DNA of 64,000 bases from Desmodus rotundus (GCF_022682495.2 NC_071387.1:198068143-198132142), one strand, 5' to 3'. Shown: positions 33,901 to 45,344, counted from the first letter of the stretch. Made by a program: numbers and translations. Notes: generated from the letters alone by a model not told the origin.

Positions 33901-34648
33901 TCACCTTGCAACACTTTGACTTAAGTTTCCAGACGGTTGCCTGTCGGCTAGAGGGTTGACTGTTGGCAGTAAGCTGCTGGCTTTGGAAAACATCACAGGT
34001 ATTTTATTGTAACAGATGCAAGACGGTTTTGGCAGGGGAGCAATAAAGTCCTGGATGGGAAACAGAAAACTACCTCTAAGCACTGCAGGGAAGAAGGTGG
34101 CAGAAATGAAGGATGCAGTTTGGGTTTGTAAAGCTCAGTCCTTTGCACAATCCTTACAGGCTAGAACTTGCTTGACTTCAGTTTCTCCCTCAAGTGAGTC
34201 AAGGAGTATTAAAAGAGAAGGAAGCACTGGAGCTGAGCAATGTACCTGGAGACATCTTGGTACATGGAGACTTTATTGGGGTCCCACCCAGTGGCCCAAC
34301 CAAACTTTGTGTGGTGGACACCCTGCTGTTTTGCTGAGGCATCAGACATTCTTAATGTCTATAACTAAAGAGACATTCTTAATGAGTTTCTTATAGCAAC
34401 AAAAATTTAACAGCTCATCTTAAAAGTGAGTGGAGTCGGTTATTTCCAGCTTTCACTAGGAAAAACATTAGTCATCCCTATGGTCTTCTGTTGGCTTAAT
34501 TAATTACATTGTTCTCACGGGGATTTCAGAATGGGGAGAGACCTTGCCATCGGTTTTAGTTTTTACTGTGGGTTCTTTGTCTCCAGCAACAAGGCCTGGG
34601 TTACTACCTAAGCAGTCTTGAAGCCAAGCTCTCAACCCATACACATAG
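30911..34648. other. Long unique stretch, no gene seen
   Basis: About 3.7 kb without a confident repeat. 30985-31030 may be a small sense MIR trace ('agtctgttaaatggcattat'). A G-run lies at 31315-31330. A 14-base direct repeat AGACATTCTTAATG occurs at 34344-34357 and 34371-34384. TTAATTAATTACATTGTTC lies at 34496-34513. Frames up to 126 codons on both strands lack domains. Confidence 0.4.
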
Positions 34649-34663
34649 TCAGCCACCTTTTTA

Positions 34664-34874
34664 AAGTTTTTTTTAATCTTCACCCAGAGATATGTTTATT
34701 GATTTTAGAGAGAGAGAGAGAGAGAGAAACACCAATCAGTTGCCTCCCGTATGCTCCCCAACCAGGGAGTGAACCCCAAACCTAGGTATGTTTGACCAGC
34801 AATCGAAATCAAACCCACAACCTTTTGGTGTGAGGAATGACTCTCCAACCAACTGAGCCACCGACCACGGCCGC
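34664..34874 (-). mobile_element. VES-type SINE
   Basis: Antisense bat SINE with tail complement 'tttattgattttagagagag' and head complement 'ccaactgagccaccgaccac'. A perfect 15-base target-site duplication, TCAGCCACCTTTTTA, lies at 34649-34663 and 34875-34889 and defines the ends. It contains an (GA)n run, GAGAGAGAGAGAGAGAG, near 34708. A duplicated block of the B-box region (two 'accaggg/accagc...aatc' phrases) marks the longer VES variant. Confidence 0.94.
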
Positions 34875-34889
34875 TCAGCCACCTTTTTA

Positions 34890-36110
34890 CGTCCAGTGAT
34901 AGTGAATAATACAGTGCCGATTTTTAAAATCAGTTTTACTCTGCTATGATTTGCTATGACAGACTCGTGTTATCCACAGGTTGACCCTCAAATCTGTGAG
35001 GATTCCTGTGCTTCCAGCCTATTTTCTTTCTTAGGATCATGTCTTAGATGACAGCCCTGAACCAGGACAGGTGGAGAACCAGACAGAGATAACGCCACTA
35101 ACTCCTCACAGCCTCTTCAGAAGGCAAGGTTCAGAAATCCTTTTTTTAGGTGAGCAGACCCAGGTGAGGAAAAGCTGAGTGTGAGTGACTCGTGTGCTAG
35201 GGGAACAGGTCGCAAGCTGAACTTAATTCACAGTGCTCACATGGACCTGGGACATGGCTATTTTTGAGCAAAAATCTTTATTGAACACTCTGTCTCAAAC
35301 TTGTAGGTCTCTCTTCTCTTGTAAACACATGGCCCAAACGTGTTCCCTCCATGTGTTTTTGCCAGAGGAATGCCACATTGTAGAGTAGCGGCTTTGCTCT
35401 GAGAGTTCAAACCAAGTGTCGGATGAACCCCCCAAGGCTGCTGTCTTCGGCTCCGTTTTGCTTTCACGGCGCTTTGGGGAGTATGAGGAGGAGACAGTCT
35501 TCAGAGCAGTGTGGGTGCCTCGAAGGTACAATTTTGAAATTCAGGGACAAATCAATGTTGGCATTTTCTGAAAATGGATCTTATGTTGGGAACCACAGTT
35601 GACATGGCTGTGGGAAGTGTTGTTTACTCTTGGCAAGAAAACTACCCTGAAAAGATGCTTATGATCCAAGAGACGGGGAGCCTGCCCCAGGCTCTGGCGG
35701 AGCCGGGGGAGGTTTCAAGGCTCAGTGTCAGTGATTTATATTAAATCGACATTTGTCTGAAGTGCCTCTGCAGATGGAGAAGTCAGCTCCCTCCAGAGTG
35801 GGACTATTTTAGTTACTCACTGTGATGGGATTCAGAATGTAGCCTGGAATGACTCTTTCAGAAATATTTAGACCCCAACCTACAGCATCTGATCAGAAGT
35901 ACTTATTAAACATCTAAGTGCTTAGCTCTGTGGCGGGAACTTATGTAGGAGCCAGCTGACACAAGCCAAAAAGGCAAATGCAGTAGCTATCAGAAAGGGA
36001 AATGATTTGACCCACCAAAAGGAAAGAAAGAAAACCCGTCTTAAAGGCTACCCACTTGATATTTATTAAAATCTTTATTTACCCAGAGAAAAATATTAAG
36101 TACAGCGTTT
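34890..36110. other. Unique sequence with weak L2/MIR traces
   Basis: 35090-35180 might be a MIR relic and 35895-35950 ('gaagtacttattaaacatct') the reversed L2 tail, but both are too decayed to call. No gene is supported. Confidence 0.35.
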
Positions 36111-36114
36111 ATTC

Positions 36115-36238
36115 TAACCTGGGAATCTTGATAAAATGCAGATTCATTCTTATGCAGTAGGTCTGGGGTAGGGCCTGAGATTTCTGTATTTCTGACAAAT
36201 TCAGAGTAGCCAGGCTCTGGCCCTGACAGAGGCCTGTG
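36115..36238 (+). mobile_element. MER5A hAT DNA transposon
   Basis: 'gataaaatgcagattcattc', 'gcagtaggtctggggtaggg', 'ctgagatttctgtatttctg' and 'acaaattcagagtagccagg' follow MER5A (hAT-Charlie MITE) from its first third to near its end. Terminal inverted repeats are missing. It overlaps the end of the 205-codon minus frame at 36109-36726, which argues against that frame being coding. Confidence 0.85.
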
Positions 36239-38399
36239 CTTTCCAAACTCACTTCCAGTAACTGTAATCCATCTTTAGCTGTAAGTAATAGCTTGATTAG
36301 TGTAACGCTTGTGGCAAGACATGTCCTAGGAGAGGGGAAGTGGGAGAATCTCAAAAGACAAAGTTCACCTGCTTCACAGTGTCCTATGCTCCATCTTTTT
36401 GAGCCCAGAGGCACTGCTGGGCTGGAGCAAATGTGGGGGAGGCTCAGGCCTGCGGGAGGCTGCCAAGGTAAAGGGCACGGTAGCAGATGTGTGTCTCCCA
36501 GGTGGCTCTGCCATGGAAATGCCTGGCCCGGGAAGCCGCTAGAGCTGCAGCCCTGGGAGGGTCCAGGTGCGCTGGGAGCCGCACAGTGCACACGGCAGCT
36601 GCCTGCCTGCAGCCAATTGGATTTACCAACTGATCCCTGCGTGCCAGGGACCATATGCTCCTTCTGAGGAGCACTGGGAATGGCTTTCTCCTTTCCCCAA
36701 GGGTGATTTATTAGGTGTGTCATCATAAGATTTTCATAAACATTTGCAAGTTAGAGAAAGGTCCTTTGGCAGAGAGTATGAGGAGAAAAAGTCACGATAC
36801 CTCCAAGGCCCAAGCAGCTTTCTTTAATAACCCCAGTGTCCCCAGTTCTGACCCGCTGTCCCCTAAAGGTGCGCTGCTGGCCTGGATCAAACCACTTCTG
36901 CCACACAGCCGGCGGGTGGCTTCACAGGGTGGCCACAGAGGTCCAGAAATGCAGTTCTGCCCAAATACCAGGGGTTATCAGCTGCCAGGGGACCGATGCT
37001 AATCAAACTGCCGGGAGACGGGCAGCCAAACCCGGTTTATGAGTTCCTGGTGCAGGAAGGCTCCTGCCAGTGACTAAATGTGGCCCCGCTATCTGTGGTT
37101 TGACTCTGCCATCTCAGCCCCGTTTCTCAGGAGAGAGGTGGTTGAGTAGAAGGTCTTAACGTGGAATAGGCCTTAAGGGATGTTCGAGGGACCCAGCCCT
37201 AGGGTTTTCTCTCGCCTATGGCCAAATAATCATACCAGAGTTTCCTGGAAGCCTTGGGGTTGCCTGGACTGGATTCCCCCAAGACCACCGCCACCCCCAC
37301 CCTGTTTTCTCCTCCCCGATTCTCTCCTCCACCGTGGTGACCCACCTGGTGTGCTGCTTCAACTCCAGTGTCTCCAGGCTCTTCCTGCCTGAAACCTCAG
37401 CTGTTGCCCGGAAGGGGATCCAAGTGCGTCCTGGGTCTCCTTGCCCACCTGTGCGTCCATGCGTCCTCTCTGAGGAGCTGTGCATGTGTGATTGGGGCAG
37501 CTGAGACTTCTGCAGGTGCACAGCTATTACAGGGTGACTCTTACTATTTCTACTTTCTCTTACTTTTTTTTCTTTTAACTCTTTCTTACTCTTTCAACTT
37601 TTGGGGCCAATTCTCTGTAGCCCCAAGAGTGGCAATCCCAGCTTTGAGGAAACACAGGTGGCACCTGGTGACTGGGAGAGCTCTCTCTGAAACACGTGCC
37701 ATTTTATGCCAGTCTCCTCAAGAAGACTTCCCCATGGATGACTGACACCCCTGGTTCCCAGGAGGCACTTTGCGAAACACAGGCCACAGGGTGCCCAGCC
37801 GGGTTCTGGGGGAGGGTCTAGAGTCTTCCTTGCAAGATTCGCCCGGGACTTGAGAAACCCCTCTGATGGTGGCCACCCGTGTCAGTGTTTTTGTGCTCTC
37901 CCGTCACCAATGGCAGTGGTGATGGGGACTTCTTTTATTTCTTACTTATACTTTTCTTCGTTACTTAAATCCTGTGTGTGGTGAATGTATGTCATCTTAC
38001 AAAGTAGTCTCTCTTTTCTTCTTCTCCAAATAACAGGCTCCCCAGCTTAGTCCTATAATCAGCCAGGTCTGAAAACCACCCCGATAGTCCCATTCTCTCC
38101 AACCCAGAGCCCTCATCTTATGGAAGCTGAGGCTTCGTGGCTGAACCGGCATCGGGGTGCCATCTCGGCTCCCGTGTGGAGACCACACCCAGGACAGACT
38201 CGCTGTACCTCCAGGGCCTTGTTTCTGGGGTGTCGCATTCGAGCAGTAGTGATCAAATGCCCATAAATGTGGGACGTGGACCACATTTAACCCAAACATT
38301 GTGCCCAGTTCTAGCCCTGAAAGGCAAGTGACATTAGCCATCCTGATGCTTCCACAGCTGACAGTCGAGGCCCCCAGAATGCACAGGGGGGCCCGCCTG
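36239..38399. other. Unique sequence, no gene seen
   Basis: No transposable element is recognised. The 205-codon minus frame (36109-36726) and 143-codon plus frame (36236-36667) occupy the same DNA and neither has a recognisable domain. The long frames reflect GC-rich composition. A pyrimidine-rich run lies at 37545-37590. Confidence 0.45.
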
Positions 38400-38404
38400 T
38401 TCAT

Positions 38405-38540
38405 GAGACCTCTTCATCCTTCAATGCCTCAACTTCCCCATCTGTGAAATGAGGATAATTCTCTCGGTGCCACCTCTCTTAGAAAGCTGTCGTGAAAAAC
38501 AAACAAAACGACATGCATGAAGGGCTTTGGGGGAAAAGTA
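38405..38540 (+). mobile_element. MIR SINE
   Basis: Sense MIR: 'tgcctcaacttccccatctg', 'tgaaatgaggataattctct' and 'gacatgcatgaagggctttg' match the core and following segment. Confidence 0.65.
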
Positions 38541-38766
38541 CAAAGAATTATGTCATTTTAAGGTAGTCTTCTCATCACCGATGTTACTGTATTGCCCCCA
38601 GAGATTTTACATGTCTTGCTGAGTGGTGCCAAAGAGAATCACTACAGATCAAAGAAATGCTTGTTCTGCTGTCGCCCAATGAAAGGCTTTCCTTGGGGGA
38701 GAGGGGAGGACGAACTAGGGTTCCCATGGAAATATATCATCTTTGAGTTTCCTGATTAAAGTAGCT

Positions 38767-38781
38767 CTAATGGCCCATTAG
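38767..38781. other. Perfect 15-base palindrome CTAATGGCCCATTAG
   Basis: Two inverted 7-base arms (CTAATGG/CCATTAG) around a single central C, holding facing TAAT/ATTA homeodomain cores. It sits in an AT-rich patch with TGATTAAAG and GTGAATTATTTC nearby. It could be a dimeric homeodomain-type binding site, but function is inferred from motif alone. Confidence 0.4.
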
Positions 38782-39738
38782 TGAATTATTTCACACTCTC
38801 TGCCCTTTATGGCCCCTTTCCAGCTGGGCTCCAGAGCCAGGGACCTTTTGGGTGAGCGAGTTAGTATGTGTCAGTCACATGATGTTTTTCCGTCAGAGGC
38901 AAGGACTGTCTTTCACGGGTTTCCTGCTGCTCTGAGTAGTGAAAATGCTTCAAGATTTGTCATTTTGAGAATGGCAGGGTTTTCAACCTTGTGTTCCACA
39001 CCAGATGAAGAACGAAACAGATTTCAATTTCTGTGGGAAGTTTCTGCAGCTGTTCCAACAGAGAGACATCCCTAGAATGGGTAGAGCTTTATTTTTCCCC
39101 CCAAATTGGCACTGCTTGTGAATGAGGGGACTCAGTCCATGACAGTTAACCTTAATGTATCAAGCATCAGTATGTTTCTGCAGACTTGCTTAAAGAAAAC
39201 TTATGGACTTGGAGAGACAGGGTATAAATATTGACAATGCAATTTGAAATAAAATAGAAGAAATTCTAATGAGAGAAATACGTGATTTAGTGAGATGACA
39301 TAGATGGTGTGTGTTTACTAGAGACCCTCCCGGCTTTGCGATCACATGGTGCTATGGAAAACCCTAGGCTGGGATGGATGGAAAGAGTTCGTGGGAGGCG
39401 CCGTTCTTAAATCAGATGTTGATGCCTGAGTAGGATCTGCGTAGGCAGAGAGGATGAGAAGCAAGTTCCCTGAGGGCGAGAGTGCAGAGTAGAGGCATGG
39501 GGGTGGCACTGGGCGTGTGGGTTTTGTGGGAGAAGCTATGTGCTAGCAGGGAGAAGGGCTGGAGCTAAGATTCACCCTGCAGACCCCAGCACCCTGGTCC
39601 GATTTGGTCTGACACAGAGGAGATCGAAAAGACTTAAGTAATACAAATTTTGTTAAGTGGTTCAAGTCATTTTCATTTGCTTAGAAACCCAAATGTCAGA
39701 CTCAGAGTCTGCATTAGAATTACCTAGAAAATGTGAGG

Positions 39739-39798
39739 GTCCAAAAAAAAAAAAAATGCCGGCTTCCACCACCGCCACCGCCACTGCCACTGCCGCTC
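39739..39798. repeat. Poly-A run followed by (CCACCG)n-like tract
   Basis: Fourteen A residues, then about 15 bases later a CCACCG/CCACTG hexamer repeat of roughly five units. The plus-strand frame here would give a Thr-Ala run and is an artefact of the repeat. Confidence 0.8.
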
Positions 39799-41149
39799 CC
39801 GACCCTCATTTAGCGTTTCAGAATCTTGGAGGCAATTAGGGCTGGGGTAAAGGTGGAGTAGAGAACCTAATATTCTTTTTTTTTTTTTCTTTAAAGTTCT
39901 CCGTATACAACCACTGTGAGGAACTGTGTAACTTGTAAAGAGTTTCAGTGAGGGCAATATAAAATAGCTCTTAAACCCTCCCTTCCCCATGTGTGTGATC
40001 CCACCAGTTAGGACTTCGAAGTGGCAAGGAGCAGCAATCAATTCTGGCTCACTTGAGTGGAAAAGACATTTTGTAACAGAATATTGGGTAGCTCACAGGA
40101 GCCAAAGGAAGTGAGGTCTGAGATCCAGAGAACGGACAAGAGCGGGTGCAGGAGGGAATGGGCAAGAGGTGGCGCCACTCCTCAGCACGCCGCCACTGCC
40201 ACCACGACCACGACCAGACTCCTGTGATGAGTCTGTGTCTGTGCCCGTGTCCTCACACCACTCCCTCACGATCCACGGAGCCAGGCAAGAGCCTCCAGTG
40301 GGCCGGATCTAAGTCAAATGCCGATGGACTGGCGGGACCTGGGAGTGGGAACAGAGAATGAAGGTCCCTTCTTCACCACCTCCCACAGAGTGGGAGTGAC
40401 TCCCACACCCACAGGATGATCGGACACTGGGCAGCCACACAAACTGCCCTCTGTGCAGGCAAAAGAAGTTGAAGTTTGTCTCCTCTTTCTCCACCATCGA
40501 ATGAGATGTATGTCCACATCCTTCTCCTTCCCTTCTTTTCCTCTCCTCCACTGCCTTTCCCAGACACCCCATCCTGTCTTGGGTGTGGCTGGTAGACCAC
40601 TCCGTCAGTGGGATCAGCTTACTGTTGGTCGTTTCTGTTCACGTAAGTCTTTCTACCCAGCCTCCCGTGAAATCTGAACCCCTGCAGGTGGCAGCCCCAG
40701 TGGTCTTCCCGCCTCAGAAGGCAGCCGTTTCACCACGGGATAACACTAGGTGTTCAGAAGTTATTGGCTTGACTCATCCAGCCAAGTATCTTAATATTTT
40801 CCTCACTGGTACTAATCCTGTAACCTGGGCCACCACGAAGTGGTCTACCCCTTTGTCCACGTAATCATTCGGGTATCTGTGAGTAAAATCATTATGTCCT
40901 TCCTACCCTCTCCCTTCCTTATTATCTTCTCTGGGGCAGCCCCCTTAGTCTTGTCAGCCGCTCATTGTAAAACAGAATCGCCAGTTTTGAATTTTGGTGC
41001 CTGCACCGAATTGGACTCTCTATGTGCAATCTTATCTGAAACAGGATCATCACGTCCTTCGATGTGGATGTACATGCACATTAGCGCGGTCAAACACCGC
41101 AGCGCCTTTCGGTGGTTCCCTTGTGGAATTAAGTTGACTGTGAACACCC

Positions 41150-41178
41150 AGAGGTTTGGACAGAGGTTTGGACGGAGG
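41150..41178. repeat. 12-base tandem repeat, two and a half units
   Basis: AGAGGTTTGGAC is repeated exactly at 41150-41161 and 41162-41173, followed by a partial GGAGGTT unit. Confidence 0.8.
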
Positions 41179-41507
41179 TTGTGTGGATTTGCTTAAAATA
41201 TCCCATGGGATCAGATTCTGATCCAGGAGCCCAGGACCAGCATCCGGGCAGCCGCATTCAGTACCGTTAACTGGCTTCGCCTCGGGGACCGTCCACACGG
41301 CTCTGTGGAAGGCCTGAGAAGGTGGGTTCCGGGTGGCTGGGAAAATGAAGAGCTCAGACCCGCAAGGTAGACTGTTTTGTACACTTTACTTCCATTAAAT
41401 GGTTCCTTCCTCCGTAAGCAAATAAACAGCCGGCTTGCTATTGATGGATGGAGGAAGGCCTGGGAAGGCAGGGTGAGGGTGCAGTTTGCAACAACCTTTT
41501 TTTATTA

Positions 41508-41526
41508 GATGATGATGATGATGATA
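41508..41526. repeat. (GAT)n microsatellite
   Basis: Six GAT/ATG units in an uninterrupted run after a short T-run. Confidence 0.9.
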
Positions 41527-41674
41527 AGTTTATGGATGTGTAATTGGCTGACACTCTTTAGCATAATAAATTTTCCTTGATTTCAGCAGAAAGGATTAAA
41601 GGGAGTATATCGAAAGTACAAAATTGAAACGTTATGCTAACGTAAGGCAGAAACTGAAGAAAGGCTTTCTGGTT

Positions 41675-41990
41675 GTATCAGTCTATAAATTCTGACAAAC
41701 ACAAGTCATATGAATTACCACCATACTCAGGATGAAGAACCATTCATTCACCCTAAAAAGTACTCTGTTGTAGTCAGGCCCTCCCTGCACCCCCCGCCTC
41801 TTCCAGAAGGTCATGTAAACGGAATCACACTGCATGTAGCCACTCCAGTCTAACACCGGAATGCACTTGATGCTCTTCCATGCTATACATGCATCAGTAG
41901 TCCTTTCCTTTTCCCTGGTGAGCAGGACTCCATTGCGCACATGTGCCACCGTTGCTTGTTCCACTCACACCTTGAATGGGCTGTTATGTC
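41675..41990 (-). mobile_element. LINE-1 3' end
   Basis: Antisense L1M tail: 'cccctgc-/ccctgcaccccccgcctc', 'ggtcatgtaaacggaatcac', 'actgcatgtagccactccag', 'atacatgcatcagtagtcct' and 'ggactccattgcgcacatg' are in the reversed L1 3' order. No ORF2 codons are recognisable. Confidence 0.78.
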
Positions 41991-42854
41991 AGGCAGAGGT
42001 CTGTGTAACGCCGTGGGAAAGAGAGCATGGAGAAGTTGGTGCTCTTGCGTGTGACCTCTGCCCTTCACTCATGCTAAGTTGCTATCTTTCTATCTCCTGA
42101 AGTATGGAAAATATATGAAAAGGAGAGTCTTTGTACCGAATATGCATGCTTTCTTTTTCTTTGCCTGCAGGCATCAGCACCGGATCTTTGTCTATTTTGA
42201 ATATGGGTCTCGTGTCTATCTCTTACTACACTTTGAAACAAGTTTAAACCTTCCTTGTTTTTTTTTTTGGTTTTTTCTTTTTAAGGAAAAATTTGGTCAA
42301 GCATCTCTAAAGGAACTCTGTCACTGTCTTAATATTATGATTTCTTTACTGAATTGTAATGATTATATGAACTAGGATGCCAGAATTTTAAACTCTTTTA
42401 AAGAACTGTTTTTAGTTTAAAATTGGACATGTTCCACTAACTGTCTACAGTAATATTTTTTTGATAGCTATGCCAAGAGATCTCTAGTTATATCATAAAC
42501 ACTGCACTCTGAAATTCAGGTTAGAATGGAGGAGAGGGTGATTTGAAATAATTATGTGATAGGAATGTCTGAATTTATAACCTCTGTACACCATTGATTT
42601 ATGATTTGGTAAGAAAGAACTTTTAAAGAAAATCTTCTTGGGTTTCATAACCTCAGTTGAAAATTTGTGGGGTGCTGATTACAGCATTGAGATTTTCTCT
42701 GAAGATTCCAAGCTGACCCCTAGTGCTGGCTAGGTGAGTCAGTTGTTTGCTTTTTAATAGGGGCAATCTTAACTTGTCATACCCCAACCAGAGTTCTTGT
42801 ACCTCGCAAATGGGCTCTGCAGACTTAAGGGTACTAGATTCTGCCATCTTCCTT
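41991..42854. other. Unique AT-rich sequence
   Basis: No repeat is named. At 42152-42170 a pyrimidine tract ends in CCTGCAG like a splice acceptor, but the following open stretch is short and no matching donor or homology is seen, so no exon is called. Confidence 0.4.
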
Positions 42855-42859
42855 TCCTA

Positions 42860-43340
42860 TCTATAAGTAAATGCAATTTCCATCAAAATCTGGAAGAAAG
42901 TTATTTTGGAACTTTGAACAGATAAACTAAACTTCATCTAAAAGGGGGGAAAGTGAGTAAATATAGCTAAGAAATTTTTGAACAAATAAGAACAACGAGG
43001 GGCATTGCTTACCATCTAGCAAACTATACTTCAAAGGTATAGTAATTCAAATGGTATGGCACAGGAATTGCCAAATACAGCAGTGGAACAGAATAGGAAA
43101 TCCCAAAGAGGCCCAGTTTGGTGTGTGAAAAGGAGACATTCAAAACTGAAGGATAAATGACAGTCTTTTAGTGAATTTTATTGAAATAGTTAGCTAAAAC
43201 TATTTAAAGTATAAAGTTAGGTTCTGCCTTTGAATACACAAATAAATTCCAGATGGGATAAAGAGCTAAACATAAAACTGAAATCTGTGCAAATATTGAA
43301 AGAAAACAGAACATTATCTGGGGTGGGGAAGCCACCGAGA
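42860..43340 (+). mobile_element. LINE-1 ORF2 fragment
   Basis: A sense piece of old L1 ORF2, downstream of the reverse transcriptase core: 'caatttccatcaaaatctgg', 'acaacgaggggcattgctta', 'atagtaattcaaatggtatg', 'agcagtggaacagaatagga'. Frameshifts and stops are frequent and no long frame survives. Confidence 0.8.
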
Positions 43341-43429
43341 CTATAAATTGAGGAAGTCAGAAAGGAGAAGAAGATACAGTAAACTTATGGGTGATGGTAC
43401 ACGGACAACAAAAACTTAACTCGAAAGTC

Positions 43430-43630
43430 CAGTCGTGGCGTGGGAGTGTGCCTTTGAGGGTTATATGAAGGAGTGATTGTCACGTTTTACTCAATATACT
43501 TTACCACATGAGTTCTCTAGAAAAGCGTATTCACACATCAGGTGGTGAACACAGACGATTTGTTACAGAATTGTACGCTGAAACCTATATAATTTTTAAC
43601 CAATGTCACCCCAATACACTCAGTAAAAAA
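43430..43630 (+). mobile_element. LINE-1 3' terminus
   Basis: The sense end of an L1: 'agaattgtacgctgaaacct' and 'ataatttttaaccaatgtca' lead into 'ccccaatacactcagtaaaa' and an A-rich tail at about 43625. The same terminal sequence recurs at 55855-55932. It probably belongs to the ORF2 piece just upstream, with deletion between them, or is a second insertion. Confidence 0.75.
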
Positions 43631-43639
43631 GGAAAAAAG

Positions 43640-44515
43640 AAGGTGTTTATGAACTGCGTGGCTTTACCCACACGCTTACCATAGGATGAGGACCGTGGCA
43701 GACACGCGCATAGGGTACAGTAGGTTTTATCGTTTTTAAGCCCCTTTCCTCACTTACAGTGGTTCACATTTAGAAAAGCTGGCTTCACGTCTAAATGTGT
43801 GGTTTTCTGTGAGATCCTCTTATGTTTGAAAATCAAATTCAGTTCAGTTGTGAAATGCGCAGTGACTGCTGACGTACAGTGTGCCCGGGGATACGCTGTA
43901 CTCTGGAGGAGGGCCCGGGGGAGGCAGGGAGAAGACGCAGCGAAAGGGCCAGGAATGGACTCTAAGGTGTGCGGGGTGTTGTTGACCAACGTGGCATCCT
44001 GTGAAAACCCCTAGGGACCAGTCTGTAGAAGTGCTAGCAGCCAGTGCTAAGTTGAGTGTGGTCAGCCCATGGCCAGGTCCTGGAGGGTGTCCGGGATCTG
44101 TGCTCCGTGGAACTTCCAGAGGGGACCTGCCTCTTCAGAAGTCGGGAAGAGGTGGGCCGCGGAGCCCTGCCCTGGTAGACAGATGTTTCTGGAGACTTTC
44201 CCTGTCCTCTTGCTCCTTTGAAACAGGCCTCTTCCTGGCTGAGCTCGTGCTCTGCGGCCAGGTGACTCACACACACTGTCGTAGGGTGCCAGGTTAGAAG
44301 GTTGACTTGCTCAGAGGTGAACGGTCTCTCCTGGGGCCACAGTGGAATCCACTTTCCCTGAGCACATGGGCCAGGGCCGCGGGGCCGGCATCCAGTCGCC
44401 CAGCAGTGTCATCTTCAGCAGGTGGGTTTTAATGCCTTCCCTTCACCGGGGGGTGATTTTTGTACATAGTAAGTTGACTCTATAGGTAATCCAGGAGGCT
44501 TGGGCATAGTCATTG
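43640..44515. other. Unique sequence, no gene seen
   Basis: GC-rich. Overlapping 70-98-codon frames on both strands look like chance. No repeat is named. Confidence 0.45.
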
Positions 44516-44524
44516 TGAACATTT

Positions 44525-44735
44525 GTACACTTCATACTTTACATCTAAAGATCATTTAATTCTCATAGTAACCCATTTCAGATGAGGAAACCAAAGCAGA
44601 AAAAGAAAAAATGCACCATTTACTTTAAGGTCAAACAACTGGTTAAGTGATAGAACCTGGATTCAAACCCTGGGCTGCTGGACTCCAAAACCCACGTTTT
44701 ATCCAATAAGCTGCTAGATCTGCCATAATCCAGCC
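44525..44735 (-). mobile_element. MIR SINE
   Basis: Well-preserved antisense MIR: 'catttaattctcatagtaac', 'cagatgaggaaaccaaagca', 'ggtcaaacaactggttaagt' and 'acctggattcaaaccctggg' are in the reversed order. An A-rich insertion near 44600 breaks the core. Confidence 0.8.
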
Positions 44736-45344
44736 CACTCCCCAGTGAACATCACACCCTTCCTGCAGCACAGGGAGAATTCTGGAAGATCTTCCTGGCC
44801 AGAGTTCAGCTAGCTCCTAAAACGGCAGCTTTTATGCGGGGGAAGGAGGAGCTCTAGACCAGGCGGCCAGAAGGGGTCTGTGAAGCTCCTTCATCTCCAT
44901 TCCTAAATTTTATCACTCAGACACTGGAGATGATCACATCTTCCTTAGCCAGCTCCCAAGTTTGTGGTGGTCAGATTGTAACTGTACTACTCATAGTGAG
45001 TCTCGTAAGATGCAAAGACTTATACCAAAGCAAAGTAGTATTGATAATAGTAAACAAGGGTACTAAACCATCCCGGCTAATGTGTAACAACCCCGGCAGT
45101 TACAAGGTCTTGTATCCCGTCACCGAAACACTTGGCTGAACGCGATTCTCTTGACCTTTCCCCCCTTCCCCCTACAGATAAGGCTGAAAATCCTTATACG
45201 GTGATGTTTAGAAGAGCAAATAGGGAAAACCGCCCTGTTAAATGAAGGCGCCCATCGGAAATGTCAGCATGTCTTAAAGGAGATATGAATCGGGACTCCT
45301 CTGTTCACGAATGTATCTAGATGAGGCCTGAGCAATGCAAATGA
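44736..45344. other. Unique sequence, no gene seen
   Basis: No nameable repeat; no open frame longer than 70 codons. Confidence 0.45.

Larger units (their letters stand above)
38541..41505. other. Unique sequence with candidate regulatory patch and small tandem repeats
   Basis: Includes the palindrome-bearing AT-rich patch at 38725-38800, an A-run at 39739-39752 followed by a CCACCG/CCACTG hexamer tract at 39768-39798, a T-run at 39876-39888, a related CCACGA tract at 40194-40212, and a 12-base tandem AGAGGTTTGGAC at 41150-41173. No gene is supported; frames are at most 118 codons. Confidence 0.4.

Noticed and set aside
36109..36726. 205-codon open frame on the minus strand, the longest in the window
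   Set aside because: It overlaps a 143-codon plus frame and runs into a MER5A transposon. It shows no domain or signal, and has the Ser/Pro/Leu/Cys-rich content of chance frames in GC-rich DNA.
42152..42240. Splice-acceptor-like pyrimidine tract ending CCTGCAG, followed by a short open stretch
   Set aside because: No donor, no conserved peptide and AT-rich context; such tracts occur by chance many times in 64 kb.
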